A stretch of 64,000 bases of DNA from Sophora flavescens (lineage: Eukaryota > Streptophyta > Magnoliopsida > Fabales > Fabaceae), in NCBI GenBank assembly GCA_030762895.1, contig CM061067.1:104255888-104319887 (forward strand), in the 5' to 3' direction. Position numbers and translations under genes: made by a program. The stretch's first letter is position 1. Every line of letters begins with the position of its first letter. The notes under the pieces were generated by a model, which saw only the letters and a program-made list of their open reading frames with translations, ran no database searches and was not told the origin of the DNA. Positions 46,041 through 57,584 of this stretch are shown one piece after another.

Positions 46041-49000
46041 TGAGACACCCCGATGTGCCCCATTGTATTGTTACATTAAATCCTTAATTATTTATTTATT
46101 TAATTGCGCGCTTAACGTTAAAAATACGTAAAAATTAAAACTTAATTAATTATTATATAACTTATGCAGATATAAAACACACCAAACTATTTTACATAAA
46201 TACACACATGAGTATCCTTTATTTTACACAACCTGCTTATAACTAACTAACACAAAACATCTTATGTGACTCACTGGCCTTAAACTAACTACGCCACATT
46301 ATTAGTATCAGTAAGTGGTTCTTCAGCGTCAACTTCATACGGAACGTCGTTCAACTCTTCAACAATCTCCGTCTCGTATGGGGTTCCATCCACCTCCTCC
46401 GTAACATAGTCGTCCATATGGTCTTCTAACGTAACAAAGTAGATACACACCAAAATACAGAAATAGGGAGATAATAAACAGTTCTATCATCATAAGTGGA
46501 AAAGATTCATAGCATATAATACAATAACGGTCACATACATGCATCACTCACAATTTACAATCATCCATATTTTATAACATCATCCTCTACCCTTCAACTC
46601 ATGCAACTAGACCTTTATGCTGACGTGGCCACTACTAATCCTGTCACACATCCCTCGTTAGGGATGCCTGTCAGTCGTCCAAGTGACACGTTCCCCACGC
46701 CGGTGCACATTCTCATCCATGGTAGGAATGCTCATGCAAAGCAATGACACTATAGCTGCACAGTACCATCGGTGCACACCCTGATTCTCTCTCTGTCAAC
46801 TCTATCAAGGGTGCTCATGCAAAGCAATGACACTATAGTTGCACAACTTAAATTCTAATTTGGAACGGTCTACAAGAACTTCTGACCTCGTGTATCTCAA
46901 ATACACGGTTATGAACAACAATGCAACACATGATTCTCACTGACTTTTATCAATAACAACCTAGTACCTCAAGCTTTTCCTCATCACCTCCACTTACACT
47001 CTATATCACATCACTTCTATAAAATAATAGCGAGGCACTTCTAATTCATATTCAAAACTCTCACCCAAACAAAATACTTCCAATCAATATATATCTTTCC
47101 TTAAAATTATCTAAGCATAGAATTAAACCCAGGCAGATCATGCATAACACATTAATCAACAGAATATTCCAACATCATATAAGGCAATTAACACCAAATG
47201 ATTAACAAGGTCAGACTCTGTCACGGCCTGGCCGTGATAGCCATCACGGCCGTGACAGACAACAAAGACAAGAATCCTACAACACAAAACCTATCACGGC
47301 CTGGCCATGACAACCATCACGGCCGTGACAGACAACAAACATCCTCAATATCATAATATTCAAAACACCAAAACAATACGTCACATGCAGATGGAATACC
47401 TCAACCAGCGTATCACAAACAGTCAAAAGTAAATAATTCAAACATCCTCAAATATGAATAATCAACCTAAGGCGATAAACCCACAATTCCCAAATCGTCA
47501 TTGGTTTTACGGAAAAGATTTCAATACGATTTTGGTATTGTCGATTACTTGACCACTAGTAGGGTTTAGGTCGCCCTACACCATTATTATAAATTATATA
47601 CTACTTATCGATTCCGACGATGGAATGGTTCTTTCTCCCACCTGAGTTTGCACCGAAAACACGTACACGACGATCCTCGTTATTCTGCCACGAGTTAACA
47701 CAACCACCTTCAACCAAACAACATAATTATAATTAATCAACTAACACCCATCTTTGACACTTTAGGGCTAGGTTCGGTCAAGACTTAGAAAATAGGTTTA
47801 GGATAATCTTCTTAATGCCATCTTCTGGATCCTAATTACTAGAGTCTTAACTAACATAGATTACTTATTACAAGACTAAAATTTGAAACAAAATCCTCTA
47901 ACCTTTAGGGTTAGGGTTTCGGCCAAGGGCTGACTTTTAGGGTTCAAAATCCTTAAAATTGCTAATCATGATTAATTCATAGATTAATGATCCTTGATTA
48001 ACCTAAATCATGGATTAGTGACTAAACAACTAAAGTTGAAACTCAAAACTTCCTATTTCTTTTATACAAGGATTCGGCCTCAACATGATCTTAGGGTTAG
48101 GTTTCTTAGTTTAATAAACCCACTTGGATTTATTAATCATACATACTAATAGCTTGATTAACAAGATCATTAATGAAAACCATGAACAAAAACTCTACCA
48201 AACCTACTTTGATAGATTCGGTCAAGGCTAGGTTTTCAAGAAAGAAATTTTTGATTACATCATGCTCTTGGATTTAGATAGTAGACATGATATCAAGAAG
48301 ATAGAAAGTAGTTTCATCATCATTAGATTTTTCTAGAATTTATTATGACTTTTCAAAGTTCTAGGGTTAGAAACTTGAAAATGATGAACAACTATGATAC
48401 AAGCCTTGAATCAAGAAACTTGCTAAAGAACATAGGCATGATTAAGAATGAATATTAGAATTTACCTCTTGAAAATCATTGACAAAGGAAATCCAAGAAC
48501 TTGCTTTGCAACTTAGAATTAAGAAACTTGGAAACTTTAGAGTTTTTAGAAAGCAAATGACCAAAGAACTAAATGAAAAGTGAGAGGAGGGTATTTATAG
48601 TGTGAGTGGCGACATCTCAAGAAAATTCTAGATGAAGATGAGTTGTCATGTTAAAGGATCAAAATGCAATTAAGTTCTAAGGACCAAATTGCAAAGATTC
48701 CAATAGTTGAAGGACTAGTTTGCAAATAGACAATAAAATGTCATGATGATGATTTTTGTCACATTAAATGCTAGCTTATCTTTGACTTAGTTGGCTGATT
48801 TGATGAGTCAAGGATAAGTTAAGACAAATTCAAGAACATTTGAGAATAATCTAGAATGTTGAAGAAAAACCAAGAATGATGTAGAAAAGTGTGGAACATT
48901 CTACAAAAATCTTGATTCATCCATCAAATGAGAAAGTCATCTTCTCTCATGGGCTTATGTATTTGGGCTTGACACATTTGGGCTTAGTTTCCTTTTCTTG

Positions 49001-49699
49001 TTTGTTGTGGGGCCCACTTGAAGATTTAAGCCTTTAAGCTTAAGATAAGAACTTAAATGGGCTTTTTGAACTCAAACTATGAACTAGAATAGTTTGGGCT
49101 TCTAAGCCATGACCATTTAAGATTAGAAACAAGGATTCTAGCCCCATCCACTCAGAAAAACAAAAAAAACTAATTTAGGGACAAAAGGGTAATTTACAGA
49201 AAGTTCAGGGACTTAACCATAAAATTTCTACATTTTCTATTTAACCCTGAAAAACCTTCTAGACTTAAAAATATGATTCATCCCCTTGAATCATCTCAAA
49301 ATCCTAAGAAAAACCCTCTATCGGTTTTGAGAAACTCCGAAATCTCTTCCGTCGTCTACCCGATTACGTGTTTTAGCAGAAAATATAAATTATTTTATTT
49401 TTTTTTCCAAAATAATTCTAAAAATACAGAATTGTAGGAAATAAAATAATAATCTTAAGTCTTTCGTTCACGAATTAAAATTAGGTCTTTTGAGCAGTAT
49501 AATTATACTGTCAATGGAATTCGCAGGCCGGTTTTCGCCTGACTTTCCAACCTAATTTTCAGTCATAGCTTCCTACATTCAAGTAGGATTGAGTAGTAAA
49601 CTCCGTTTAATTAAAATAATTTTCTAAAACTCAAATAAATTTATAAACATATTTATATATATTACTGTTATTTAGAACAGTGAAATACAGGGTGTTACA
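46041..49699 (-). repeat. G3: 5' LTR
   Basis: 3659 bases, almost identical to 37615-41277. The palindrome cluster is at 47221-47330 and the TATA box near 48588-48600. It ends gggtgttaca at 49699, followed by the target duplication caagt. Confidence 0.95.
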
Positions 49700-50165
49700 C
49701 AAGTGATCTTAGAAGCTACAAGCTTTGATGCACAAGTGTTTGTAGTAGGATTTTCTCTTGTACTCAATTTGTTTTGAGTTTTGTATTAAGAGTGTGAATC
49801 CCAAGGTTCTCAAGAGTGTGGTATCTCTTGAGGGGTGTAAATCTTTGTTGGTGAGGTATCCATCAAAGTGGAGAAAAATCTTTGTTGGTGAGGTATCCTT
49901 CAAAATAATGGTGAGGCATCCCTTTTTGGCAAGAGTGTGGTATCTCTTGTGGATTGTATACGAGAGTGTGGTATCTCTTGTAGTGATTGTTGGTGAGGTA
50001 TCCAACAAGGTGTAAGGGTGAGGCATCCTGTAGTGAGTTGTTGGTGAGGTATCCAACAAGATTCAAGAGTGAGGTATCTCTTGAAAGTGTGGTACTTGTG
50101 GGAGAGGCATCCTACAAGGGAGAGTGACTTTTGTAAGTGTTACCAAGTGGCTTCAATCTCAAGAG
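49700..50165 (+). repeat. C1-type LTR, continuation, with degenerate gtgaggtatcc repeats
   Basis: It matches 10313-10640. From 49800 to 50115 it is a chain of related phrases: gagtgtggtatctcttg, ttggtgaggtatccaacaag and gtgaggcatccc, at least ten in all. Copy 1 has fewer, having lost about 130 bases before its G-rich end. At about 50165 it meets an inverted C2 LTR at a gggggggg run. Confidence 0.75.
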
Positions 50166-50680
50166 GGGGGGTGAATTGAGATCTTAAAATTTTTGTCCCC
50201 ATTTTTTGTGACCTATACTAACTTTTGAGAAATTGTAAAAAGAGAAGGGAAGAGAAAATCACACAATCGATTTATTCTGGTTCAATCACTCCCTTGAGTG
50301 ACCTACATCCAGTCCCCACAATACATTTGTGAGTATTTCCACTAAAGCAAATCCAAGCTTTACAAACTTGAGCATTCTTCACTTGGGATCCCCCACCCTT
50401 GTGCCAGAGCCTCTAAATCAAACCAAGGGATACCTCACCCTTGTTACAATCACAAACTAGAGAGATTCATCACTCTCTTTAACCAAAAAAATAAACCAAA
50501 AGTGATTACAAAGATGAATACCTCAAAAGGTTGAATCAGCATAAGTTGAAGCATTATGACTCTTGTGTAGGATTGGCTCAAATCTTGATTTCAAGAGTGA
50601 AATATTGATTAATGAGGTTAGAGTTGTTGTTCAAGTGTTCTTAGAGTGAAAACCTAGGGTTTTCGGAGCTACTATAGTGT

Positions 50681-50690
50681 ATTTATAGTG
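50681..50690 (-). promoter_or_regulatory. C2 LTR TATA box
   Basis: atttatagtg on plus, cactataaat on minus, 61 bases downstream of the ataatcgattat array in the minus-strand sense. Confidence 0.6.
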
Positions 50691-50750
50691 AGGGGTGAAA
50701 ATATGACCGTTTTGAACAGCTGTCATGCGTTTTCTGCACTTTCTGCGACG

Positions 50751-50898
50751 TATAATCGATTATGAAGCTTCATGTAATCGATTATGGCATCCGATAATCG
50801 ATTATGGCCAACAGATAATCGATTATGAGGCTTTTGATTTCAGTTCTGAGTTTTCCAGAAGCTCAATAATCGATTATGAACATAACATAATCGATTAT
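50751..50898 (-). repeat. C2 LTR: six ataatcgattat palindromes
   Basis: Six copies of the 12-base perfect palindrome ataatcgattat or its taatcgatta core lie at about 50752, 50775, 50793, 50815, 50866 and 50887. Their spacers repeat phrases such as gttttccagaagc. Confidence 0.9.
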
Positions 50899-51260
50899 AT
50901 CGATTCTTTTAATAGAAAAATGATGTTTTCCCAACTAAAACATTTTTATCAATTATGAAAACCATTTTTCAACCTTTAGCTCATTTCATAAATTATTGAA
51001 ATCATTTTTCCAAGTCTTTAAAAAACCTTAAGCCCATTTTCAATTTTAAAACCAATTTTAGTTATTTCAATTTTAATAGTTACACTTGAATCTTACATAT
51101 AATCCTAAGATCAAACTTAAACTATATATACCTTTGAAGATCTTCTCTTGGTCTTGAATGATCTTTCTTTGATCTTGTACTTTCCTTTTCTCAATCAATT
51201 GTTTTGCTTTTGTTGCTCATCATCAAAATTAATTTCCTGAAAGTACATAGCATCCACATT

Positions 51261-51271
51261 CTCCCCCCTTT
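51261..51271 (-). other. C2: polypurine tract
   Basis: ctcccccctttttgatgatg on plus; on minus catcatcaaaaaggggggag, the hallmark of SIRE-type elements just before the 3' LTR. Confidence 0.8.
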
Positions 51272-52118
51272 TTGATGATGACAAAACAATATTGAAATTT
51301 TTGAAAAACTTAGGTGGGAGGTTAGTCACAAATGTCATATGAAATATAATCAGAGTGGTAAGCTCATATGAGAAGCATGAAGTGTAAAAACTCCCCCTTA
51401 CTAAGTGCATATATCAATGGGGTTTTAAGATAAAAATTAACATTTAGAGCTCCCCCTTACTTAGTGCCATATAATAAGGATATTGAAATTAGGTTCAACG
51501 ACACAAGAGATGCAATTTAGGTTACCTTGCATGCAAAGAATTTTCAAGTTCAAGTGCATCGAGAAAATGACATATATTCATTCAACCATATATTCATCCC
51601 TATCTTCATGTAAATACAATCAAATATGTTTTTGCCTATTTCAAGCAAACAATTCTTCCAATTATCATTCAATTCTATTTTCATCAAATCTATTTTCTAA
51701 GCATATGGATATTCATCCAAATGTATCTATTTCATACAAAAATAATCCAATGCATATAGCAATATTCCAATGCATTTCTCTCCCCCTTTTTGTCATTATC
51801 AAAAAAAATGGTTCAAACATGGTATTCTCCATTCAAAATTTGCAGTCATCAAAAATTATCCATACCATTAGCATCCACATTGGCATACATCCAAACTATA
51901 ATAAGTCCAACCACATGAGGAGTGCATAACCCAATCACACATGTCAATGATATAATAAAGCATCCAAGTCCTTAGACATCCACACAGTCACAAGTCCTAG
52001 ATAATGAAATTAGTTGGCCTTAAACAAAAGTCTTAAACCATAGCAAAAAAGTACAACCAAGTCCATGCACTAACAACCAAGACAACATAAGATGAAAAAT
52101 ACAAACAAGAGAATCAAG
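51272..52118 (-). mobile_element. C2: 3' non-coding region
   Basis: No credible gene. Three further gggggag runs on the minus strand (51392, 51453, 51780) look like extra polypurine-like tracts. Short ORFs here lack any motif. Confidence 0.6.
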
Positions 52119-53823
52119 CTATCCATAGAAGAAGTCATCCTGAGGTGGTGCAGACATATCATCCGGAGCAACGAAGGCATCATGAGAGGAACTGCCACGT
52201 TGACGCTCAAGGCGATCAAAGCGCTCCCGCATCTCTTGGCGCGTCTCCCACAACTCTAGGTGCATCTCCCGCATCTCAGTGAGTATCCGCTCCAAGGGAT
52301 CAACACTTGAGGAGGCTGCACCTTGTGTCCCTCTAGCATCTCTGTTTGCATCTTGTTGCCTCCGGGCATCTCTATCTTTAGCTGCCTTAAGCCTTTGCTC
52401 CAATTCTTCAAACGACGTATTTGAAGACTATTCTTCATTTGAGACTGAGCCAAGGTTGGGATAAACCCAATCACCATCTATCTGCTTCATGTTCATGTGA
52501 TTTATAGACCCGGCAGTGAACAAGGTGTGTGATTTTTCTTTTTGGACTTTGATTTCACCCTGCAATGGAACATGGAAGTGTTCCAAAATGCGAGTGATAT
52601 GTAGATCATATGGCAGATCTACCCCTTTCCTGAGTTTGGCTTCATTCACGTGATATGCAACAAGGTTTGCCCAATTAACCCGCCTTTGGGTTTTAATGAT
52701 CCACATCAACAGGATTTGGTTGTGATTAACTTGTGCATAATTTCCATATTTAGGAATGAGTATATGCACGATACTATAGTGGATCAGCTGATTCTGAATA
52801 GTGAGGGATTTAGCGAGAACGGGTTTGGTGAAATCAGCCTCTAAGTGTTTGAAGCAGTCAAGGGCCTTGTCAGAATAAAAATCAGTCCAGTGGGTAGGGG
52901 GTTTAAAATCAAGACACGTATCCCCATCAGTGGGCAGATTTACAATATTCCCAGACTCTTCTAGGGTCATTTCAATCTTATCCCCCTTAACTTCAGATAT
53001 CAACAAACCAACAGCTTCTATAAACCTAAGATTGGTATAAAATGCTTTGATTGGTTCCTCATAATATGGACCCTTGAATTTCACAAACTAAACAAGGTCC
53101 AAATTGATGATTTTTTCAAAAAAAAATGGAATCCAGTTTTCTCGAGAAACCAATCATAATCTAAAACCATGGGCTTGTCTATATCCCTAGTAGCAAAATT
53201 TGCTCTGAAGTTTTGGTACTGAATATTTGAGGTAAAGTATTTACCTACTAGAGAAACCGCCCGAGGTGCCGGAGTTTGAGCCGAAGTTTGAGCTTGAGTT
53301 TGAGCGTGCTCTTGTGATGGCTTAGAGGATTGTCTTTGCTCTGTGGAGGGCTTCTTCCTTTTGTTTGGTGGTTTGGAAAACCCATAAGATTTCTGATTTG
53401 GCCTATTGGGATATGTGGGTGGTTGATAACTATGACCAAGCATGAAGGTTTGGAGGAGGAGGAGGAGGAGGAGGAGAGTGACGAGGCGCAGTTTTGATGA
53501 GATATGAGTGGTGGGACGCGGTTTTGTGGAGGAAATGGGTGAAAATGAAGTTTTGATGTAGTGGGTATTGATAGAGGTTGATAAAAATGGAGGTTTGAAG
53601 GTGAAAATGGTGGCTTAGGAGCGGTTAGAGTGGAGGAGAAGGAGTTTAGATATGTGGGTAAGATGAAATGAATGGAAAATGGAGGTTTTAGGGAATGGGT
53701 ATTGGTAGAAGTGAAGAGAAATAGAGGTTTTTGTGTTTGAAAGAGGTGGAGGCGCGATTTGGAGGAGAGGAGGAAGGAGAAGACGGCGCTAGAATATGGA
53801 AGAAATGGGATGGATCTAACCAT
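52119..53823 (-). pseudogene. C2: PF20167-like (plant transposon protein) ORF downstream of pol
   Basis: Starting at ATG 53823, the N-terminal part is Ser/Pro-rich. After a frame change at a (GGA)n run (53454-53476) it continues SYQPPTYPNRPNQKSYGFSK, then the core with KYFTSNIQYQNFRANFATRD, AFYTNLRFIEAVGLLISEVK, IHYSIVHILIPKYGNYAQVN, NWANLVAYHVNEAKLRKGVD and ITRILEHFHVPLQGE. This order matches the putative plant transposon protein domain (PF20167) as I know it. A second frame change near 53083 and a TAG at 52428 precede an Arg/Glu-rich coiled-coil tail (LELWETRQEMRERFDRLERQ). It occupies the env-like position of SIRE elements; its function is unknown. Confidence 0.7.
53454..53476. repeat. (GGA)n microsatellite
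   Basis: ggaggaggaggaggaggag inside the PF20167-like ORF, coding for a Ser run on minus. A length change here would explain the frameshift between 53443 and the upstream frame. Confidence 0.9.
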
Positions 53824-53839
53824 TTGAAACCCTAAACTC

Positions 53840-54095
53840 CCCTTCTATATTTTCGTGTTATAATCGATTATGAGGGAGGGGATAATCGGTTACGTCCCTA
53901 CAGTTTTGAATTTCCTGCTGTCCAGAAGCATCATAATCGATTATGGGCAGAGTGATAATCGATTATATGCCTTCATTTTTCCTGGGACTGAGTTGCTGAA
54001 TGTCTATAATCGATTATCAGGTTTCAGTTTTGCAGATTCAGCTGTCCAAAAGCTACATAATCGATTATTTCATGATATATAATCGATTGTTGTCA
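53840..54095 (-). promoter_or_regulatory. C2: internal promoter-like region with ataatcgattat array
   Basis: Seven copies of ataatcgattat or near matches lie at about 53861, 53882, 53932, 53952, 54005, 54056 and 54080. They sit between pol and the PF20167-like ORF. On the minus strand a TATA-like aaaatatagaag (53842-53855), a telo-box-like tttagggttt and the ATG at 53823 follow. Spacers such as ctgtccagaagc are shared with the LTR array at 50751-50898, so this looks like a second copy of the LTR promoter module placed in front of the downstream ORF. Confidence 0.6.
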
Positions 54096-54281
54096 TAAAA
54101 TTTCCACAAACTCAATTTTCCACCTAATTTTCATGCTGCAATTCTTAGTAACTCAGTTTTATCTCTTCAAATTTATTTTCAAACAAAATTTTTGCAGTAC
54201 TTTATCATGACAACCAAACCAAACAACAATCACAAAACACATCCCAAATCAATTTCAAACAATCAAACAAATTTTATTCAC

Positions 54282-55019
54282 TCATTCAATACAAGATTGA
54301 TCAATTATACCAAGTTCCCTTCTAATATAGAAAAAGCTTTCTTTTTGCATGGGCTTAGTGAAAATATCCGCTAGTTGCTTAGATGACTCAACAAACTCAA
54401 GCACACAATCACCTTTTAAGACATGATCTCTAATAAAATGATGCCTAATTTCTAAGTGCTTAGTCCTAGAGTGTTGAATTGGGTTCTTAGTGAGATTGAT
54501 TGCACTTGTATTGTCACATTTAATGGGAATGTGATCAAGAACTACGCCATAATCTAGAAGTTGTTGCTTCATCCATAGGATTTGAGCACAACAACTCCCT
54601 ACTACAACATCTTCCGCTTCAGCAGTTGACAATGCCACACTAACTTGTTTCTTGCTATGCCAAGATACTAATGCATTTCCTAACAAGTGGCATGTCCCAC
54701 TAGTGCTTTTCCTATCCAATTTGCATCCGGCAAAATCGGAGTCGGAATAACTAACCAAACTACAAGTGGCTCCCTTGGGATACCACAAGCCCACATTTTG
54801 TGTTCCTATTAGGTATCTTATTATTCGTTTTACTGTAGATAAATGCGATTCTTTAGGATTAGCTTGATATCTAGCACACATACACACACTAAACATGATA
54901 TCCGGTCTACTTGCAGTTAAATAAAGGAGTGAGCTAATCATACCTCTATATTTGCTTAATTCTATGGGTTTACCTCCTTCATCTTTGTCAAGATAACATG
55001 AAGTGCTCATTGGGGTGGC
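54282..55019 (-). pseudogene. C2: end of reverse transcriptase and RNase H, cut by D
   Basis: From 55019 down: TPMSTSCYLDKDEGG, LSKYRGMISSLLYLTASRPD (end of copia RT); then RNase H: VSYSDSDFAGCKLDRKSTSG (Asp), ALSTAEAEDVV (Glu), IKCDNTSAINLTKNPIQHSR (Asp) and HHFIRDHVLKG, DIFTKPMQKESF. The frame ends normally at a TGA near 54282. The N-terminal part of pol should lie right of element D, outside the window. This 3' half is free of stops. Confidence 0.9.
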
Positions 55020-56311
55020 TGATCCGCTGTTGCACACGGGTCAAAAACGAGTGATTAGAAAAAAAAACTATAGTTAGGGCACGACAACTCAAGTATCGTA
55101 TCTCAAGGACTATTGGATTGTTATTAACCTACGAATCAATTTAGGGGGGGGTAGATTCAGTGAGAGAAGAATTGATTAAGAAAAAGTGCAATTAAGTGAT
55201 TATCAATAAGCTGAAATGGTAAATCTGCTGTTTCGGTTTCCCAACTATCATTGATTCACATAAATTCCATGCCCTAAGCGGATTCTAATCCCTTTTCGAT
55301 TGTAGCAGCAATTAAACAAGCACAATCGACACTACGAGATATATGCTCCTATTTCTGAATTAAGCAAACGGGTTGAAGCTCTCGTGAATTAAGCAAACAC
55401 GACACGCACACGCGAATTAAGCAAACGCGATCAAGGTATAGGAACATAGAATCATCGAAATTAATCAATACTTATTCTATACAACTTGAATTAAGCAAAC
55501 AAGGTATATACCATAATATTGAAAGAGACAAGCAAATTGATCGGTAATTATGGAACCTCAAGTGTCGGCGGAAACCGATTACAGCAGACTAATCCCTGGT
55601 GATTAGTTCTCCATCAAAAACATGATACAAACCCTTAGAATAGACTAATAACAATGAAAATTCTCTATGATTTGCGCCTGCCCTGGTGCCTTTTATAAAT
55701 CAGGATTCGCGTCACGACCGTGATGGCCATCACGACCAGGCTGTGACGTATTCTGCCAAGGGCGCGCATTCAAATTCTAGTCTATCACGACCGTGATGCC
55801 AATCGCGGCCAGGCCGTGATGGTTTCTGACTTTGGGTGCTGATATGTCACGACCGTGACCTCCATTACGGTTAGGCCGTGATCAATTCTGTTCTTCAGGG
55901 TTCTCTCATCACGCCCGTGATGGGTATCACGGCTGGGCCGTGATGCTTTCTGACTTTCAGGGTCTTCTCATCACGCCCGTGATAGTCATCACGGCTGGGC
56001 CGTGATGCTCTCTGATCTTCATGGGTATCTCATCACGGTCGTGATTGGTGTCACGGCCTGGCCGTGATGGCTTCTTCTTTAAGAGTCCTTCCCTTTCTGC
56101 TCTTCTTATTAACCTGAAAACATGAAATAGCAGTAAATGCTTTATTTGACTCAAAATTAACTAAAATGTCATAAAACTACTTAAGAGACTCAAAATGTTG
56201 CTTGAGGACAATTAAATCCAAATTCGGGCGAAAACGAGATTAAACTCGAGTAATTAGTGCAAAAGCCATGGTCTTACTAGTTATAAAACTAGACGAGCCA
56301 TAGGCTTATCA
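55020..56311 (-). repeat. D: 3' LTR (Athila-like, X family)
   Basis: On minus it starts tgataagcctatgg and ends ...gcaacagcggatca. It matches the X solo LTR at both ends and across most of its length. The TATA box is at 55691-55700 (ttttataaat on plus). Four gaattaagcaaac copies are at 55367, 55386, 55414 and 55488. The target sequence on the left would be gtggc (55015-55019). Confidence 0.9.
55712..56072 (-). repeat. D LTR: six-unit tandem array of tcacg-ccgtgat palindromes
   Basis: Six units start at 55712, 55785, 55847, 55909, 55971 and 56033; the last five are spaced exactly 62 bases. Each pairs a short palindrome (tcacgcccgtgat type) with a longer one (atcacggctgggccgtgat type). On the minus strand the array ends about 12 bases before the TATA box. 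This replaces the cgcgag array found at the same place in the X LTR. Confidence 0.9.
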
Positions 56312-57584
56312 AAATACCCCAAACTTAAACTTTGCTTGTCCCTAAGCAAACTAAAACTCAAAAAGACTCAAACTTGGCAAGCTTAAATGATTCAACCAAT
56401 TTCGCACAATTTTCATGCAATTTTAAAAAAACAATTTTTCTTCAATGTTTCCCCCATTTTCAACAATGTAATCCCCACATTCATTTACTTTAAACAATTG
56501 AGAATTCCATCATTCATGCAATCAGTAATCTGAGTTGAGGATCTGAGTTACACACAAAAAAGGGAGATCACCAATTTCAAACAATTGCCTTCCTCACAAG
56601 GGCATTTAATATTTCACTCATTCGCTCAATTTGTCTAGGCTATCAACTTTTCACTCAATTTCACATTTCAAGAGCACTTCCCATGAATTTGATTTTCATC
56701 TTAAACAAAGTTCCCACGAAAACATGCATGCAACATCAAAAGGTCTTTTAAAGGTTGTAATGGGGCCTGGCTAAAGGTAGGATATTCAAAGGTACTAGGC
56801 TTAAGTCCCTAGGAACTAAGAGAGCATGAGCATTTTGACACATTGAACTTCCACTCAAATTCCTTTTTCCATTTTTCTTTTTGCTTTGGGTGACTACAGC
56901 CTTCTTCTTCTAATACCCTTTTTTGAAATTTTTGTACTTTTTTTTTCTTTTTGCCTTTGGCTCCAACCTTCATTTTTCTTTTTCTCAACCCAAAATACAT
57001 ATCGTATCCTTGTAGCCACCCCAAACTTAGTTTCCTTTAACCTTTCTCTTGCTAAGCATCCATGCTCTCCTAATCCTAAGATTGGGTTGACATGGTTTTT
57101 CCAGATTTTTGGCTTATAACATAAGGTCATCAAGAAACAATAGGCTTATTAGGCTCAATGTGGCTAACTAGGGAACATGCATTAGGGATGGTTCTTTTTA
57201 GGTCAAGTAGTTATTTCAAAGAAAATTGCCTAAATCATTTGATGCAACCACATAAGCATGCAAACCATGAAGAGATTCAAGCAAATTCAGGAAAGTACAG
57301 CTTAAAAGTGATTCACACAATTAAAAACATGTTGGAGGCTCAAATCCTCACCTGGACATTTTTGAAAATTGTTTGACCGAGATTCAATCCCTAGTGTGTG
57401 CATCCCTTCACCCCAAACTTATCATAAATCATGCATTCACAACAAAATATCTCAAAGTTCAATTCTCAATTTTTCACATGGGGATAAATTTTCAGTTTTC
57501 AAAACCTAGGGGGAAACCATCAACAGTCAACACATATCATGCAATCCATCTATGCAAAATTTGATTAAAATCCAACAAGCTCAC
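56312..57584 (-). mobile_element. D: polypurine tract and 3' non-coding region
   Basis: aaaataccccaaacttaaac on plus is the complement of gtttaagtttggggtatttt, the polypurine tract before the 3' LTR. It is preceded on minus by the landmark gcttagggacaagcaaag. The rest is the usual non-coding tail of Athila elements with no gene. The target duplication ctcac of the solo A LTR is at 57580-57584. Confidence 0.8.

Larger units (their letters stand above)
37615..49699 (-). mobile_element. G3: complete Ty3/gypsy chromovirus element with 3.66 kb LTRs
   Basis: A 12.1 kb element on the minus strand with LTRs at 37615-41277 and 46041-49699, PBS, polypurine tract and 5-base target duplication caagt (37610-37614 and 49700-49704). 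Removing it restores the sequence seen at 10310 (tttgttacaagtgatctt). About 35-40 substitutions were counted by eye between the LTRs (about 1%). The interior is nevertheless heavily frameshifted. Confidence 0.95.
50166..51258 (-). repeat. C2: 3' LTR (SIRE/Maximus-like copia, inverted)
   Basis: On the minus strand it starts tgtggatgctatg after a polypurine tract. U3 holds an ataatcgattat array, then a TATA box (50681-50690) and R/U5 text including ggactggatgtaggtcac and gaaccagaataaatc, ending near a caattcaccccccc run typical of such LTR ends. The left boundary is approximate, 50106-50166. Confidence 0.65.

Noticed and set aside
51483..51929. 148-codon plus-strand ORF
   Set aside because: It is antisense to C2 non-coding DNA, has no motif, and overlaps polypurine-like tracts.
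55712..56072. Regular repeats resembling a CRISPR array
   Set aside because: The 62-base units are tandem copies with similar spacers, lie inside a plant LTR next to its TATA box, and there are no cas genes.
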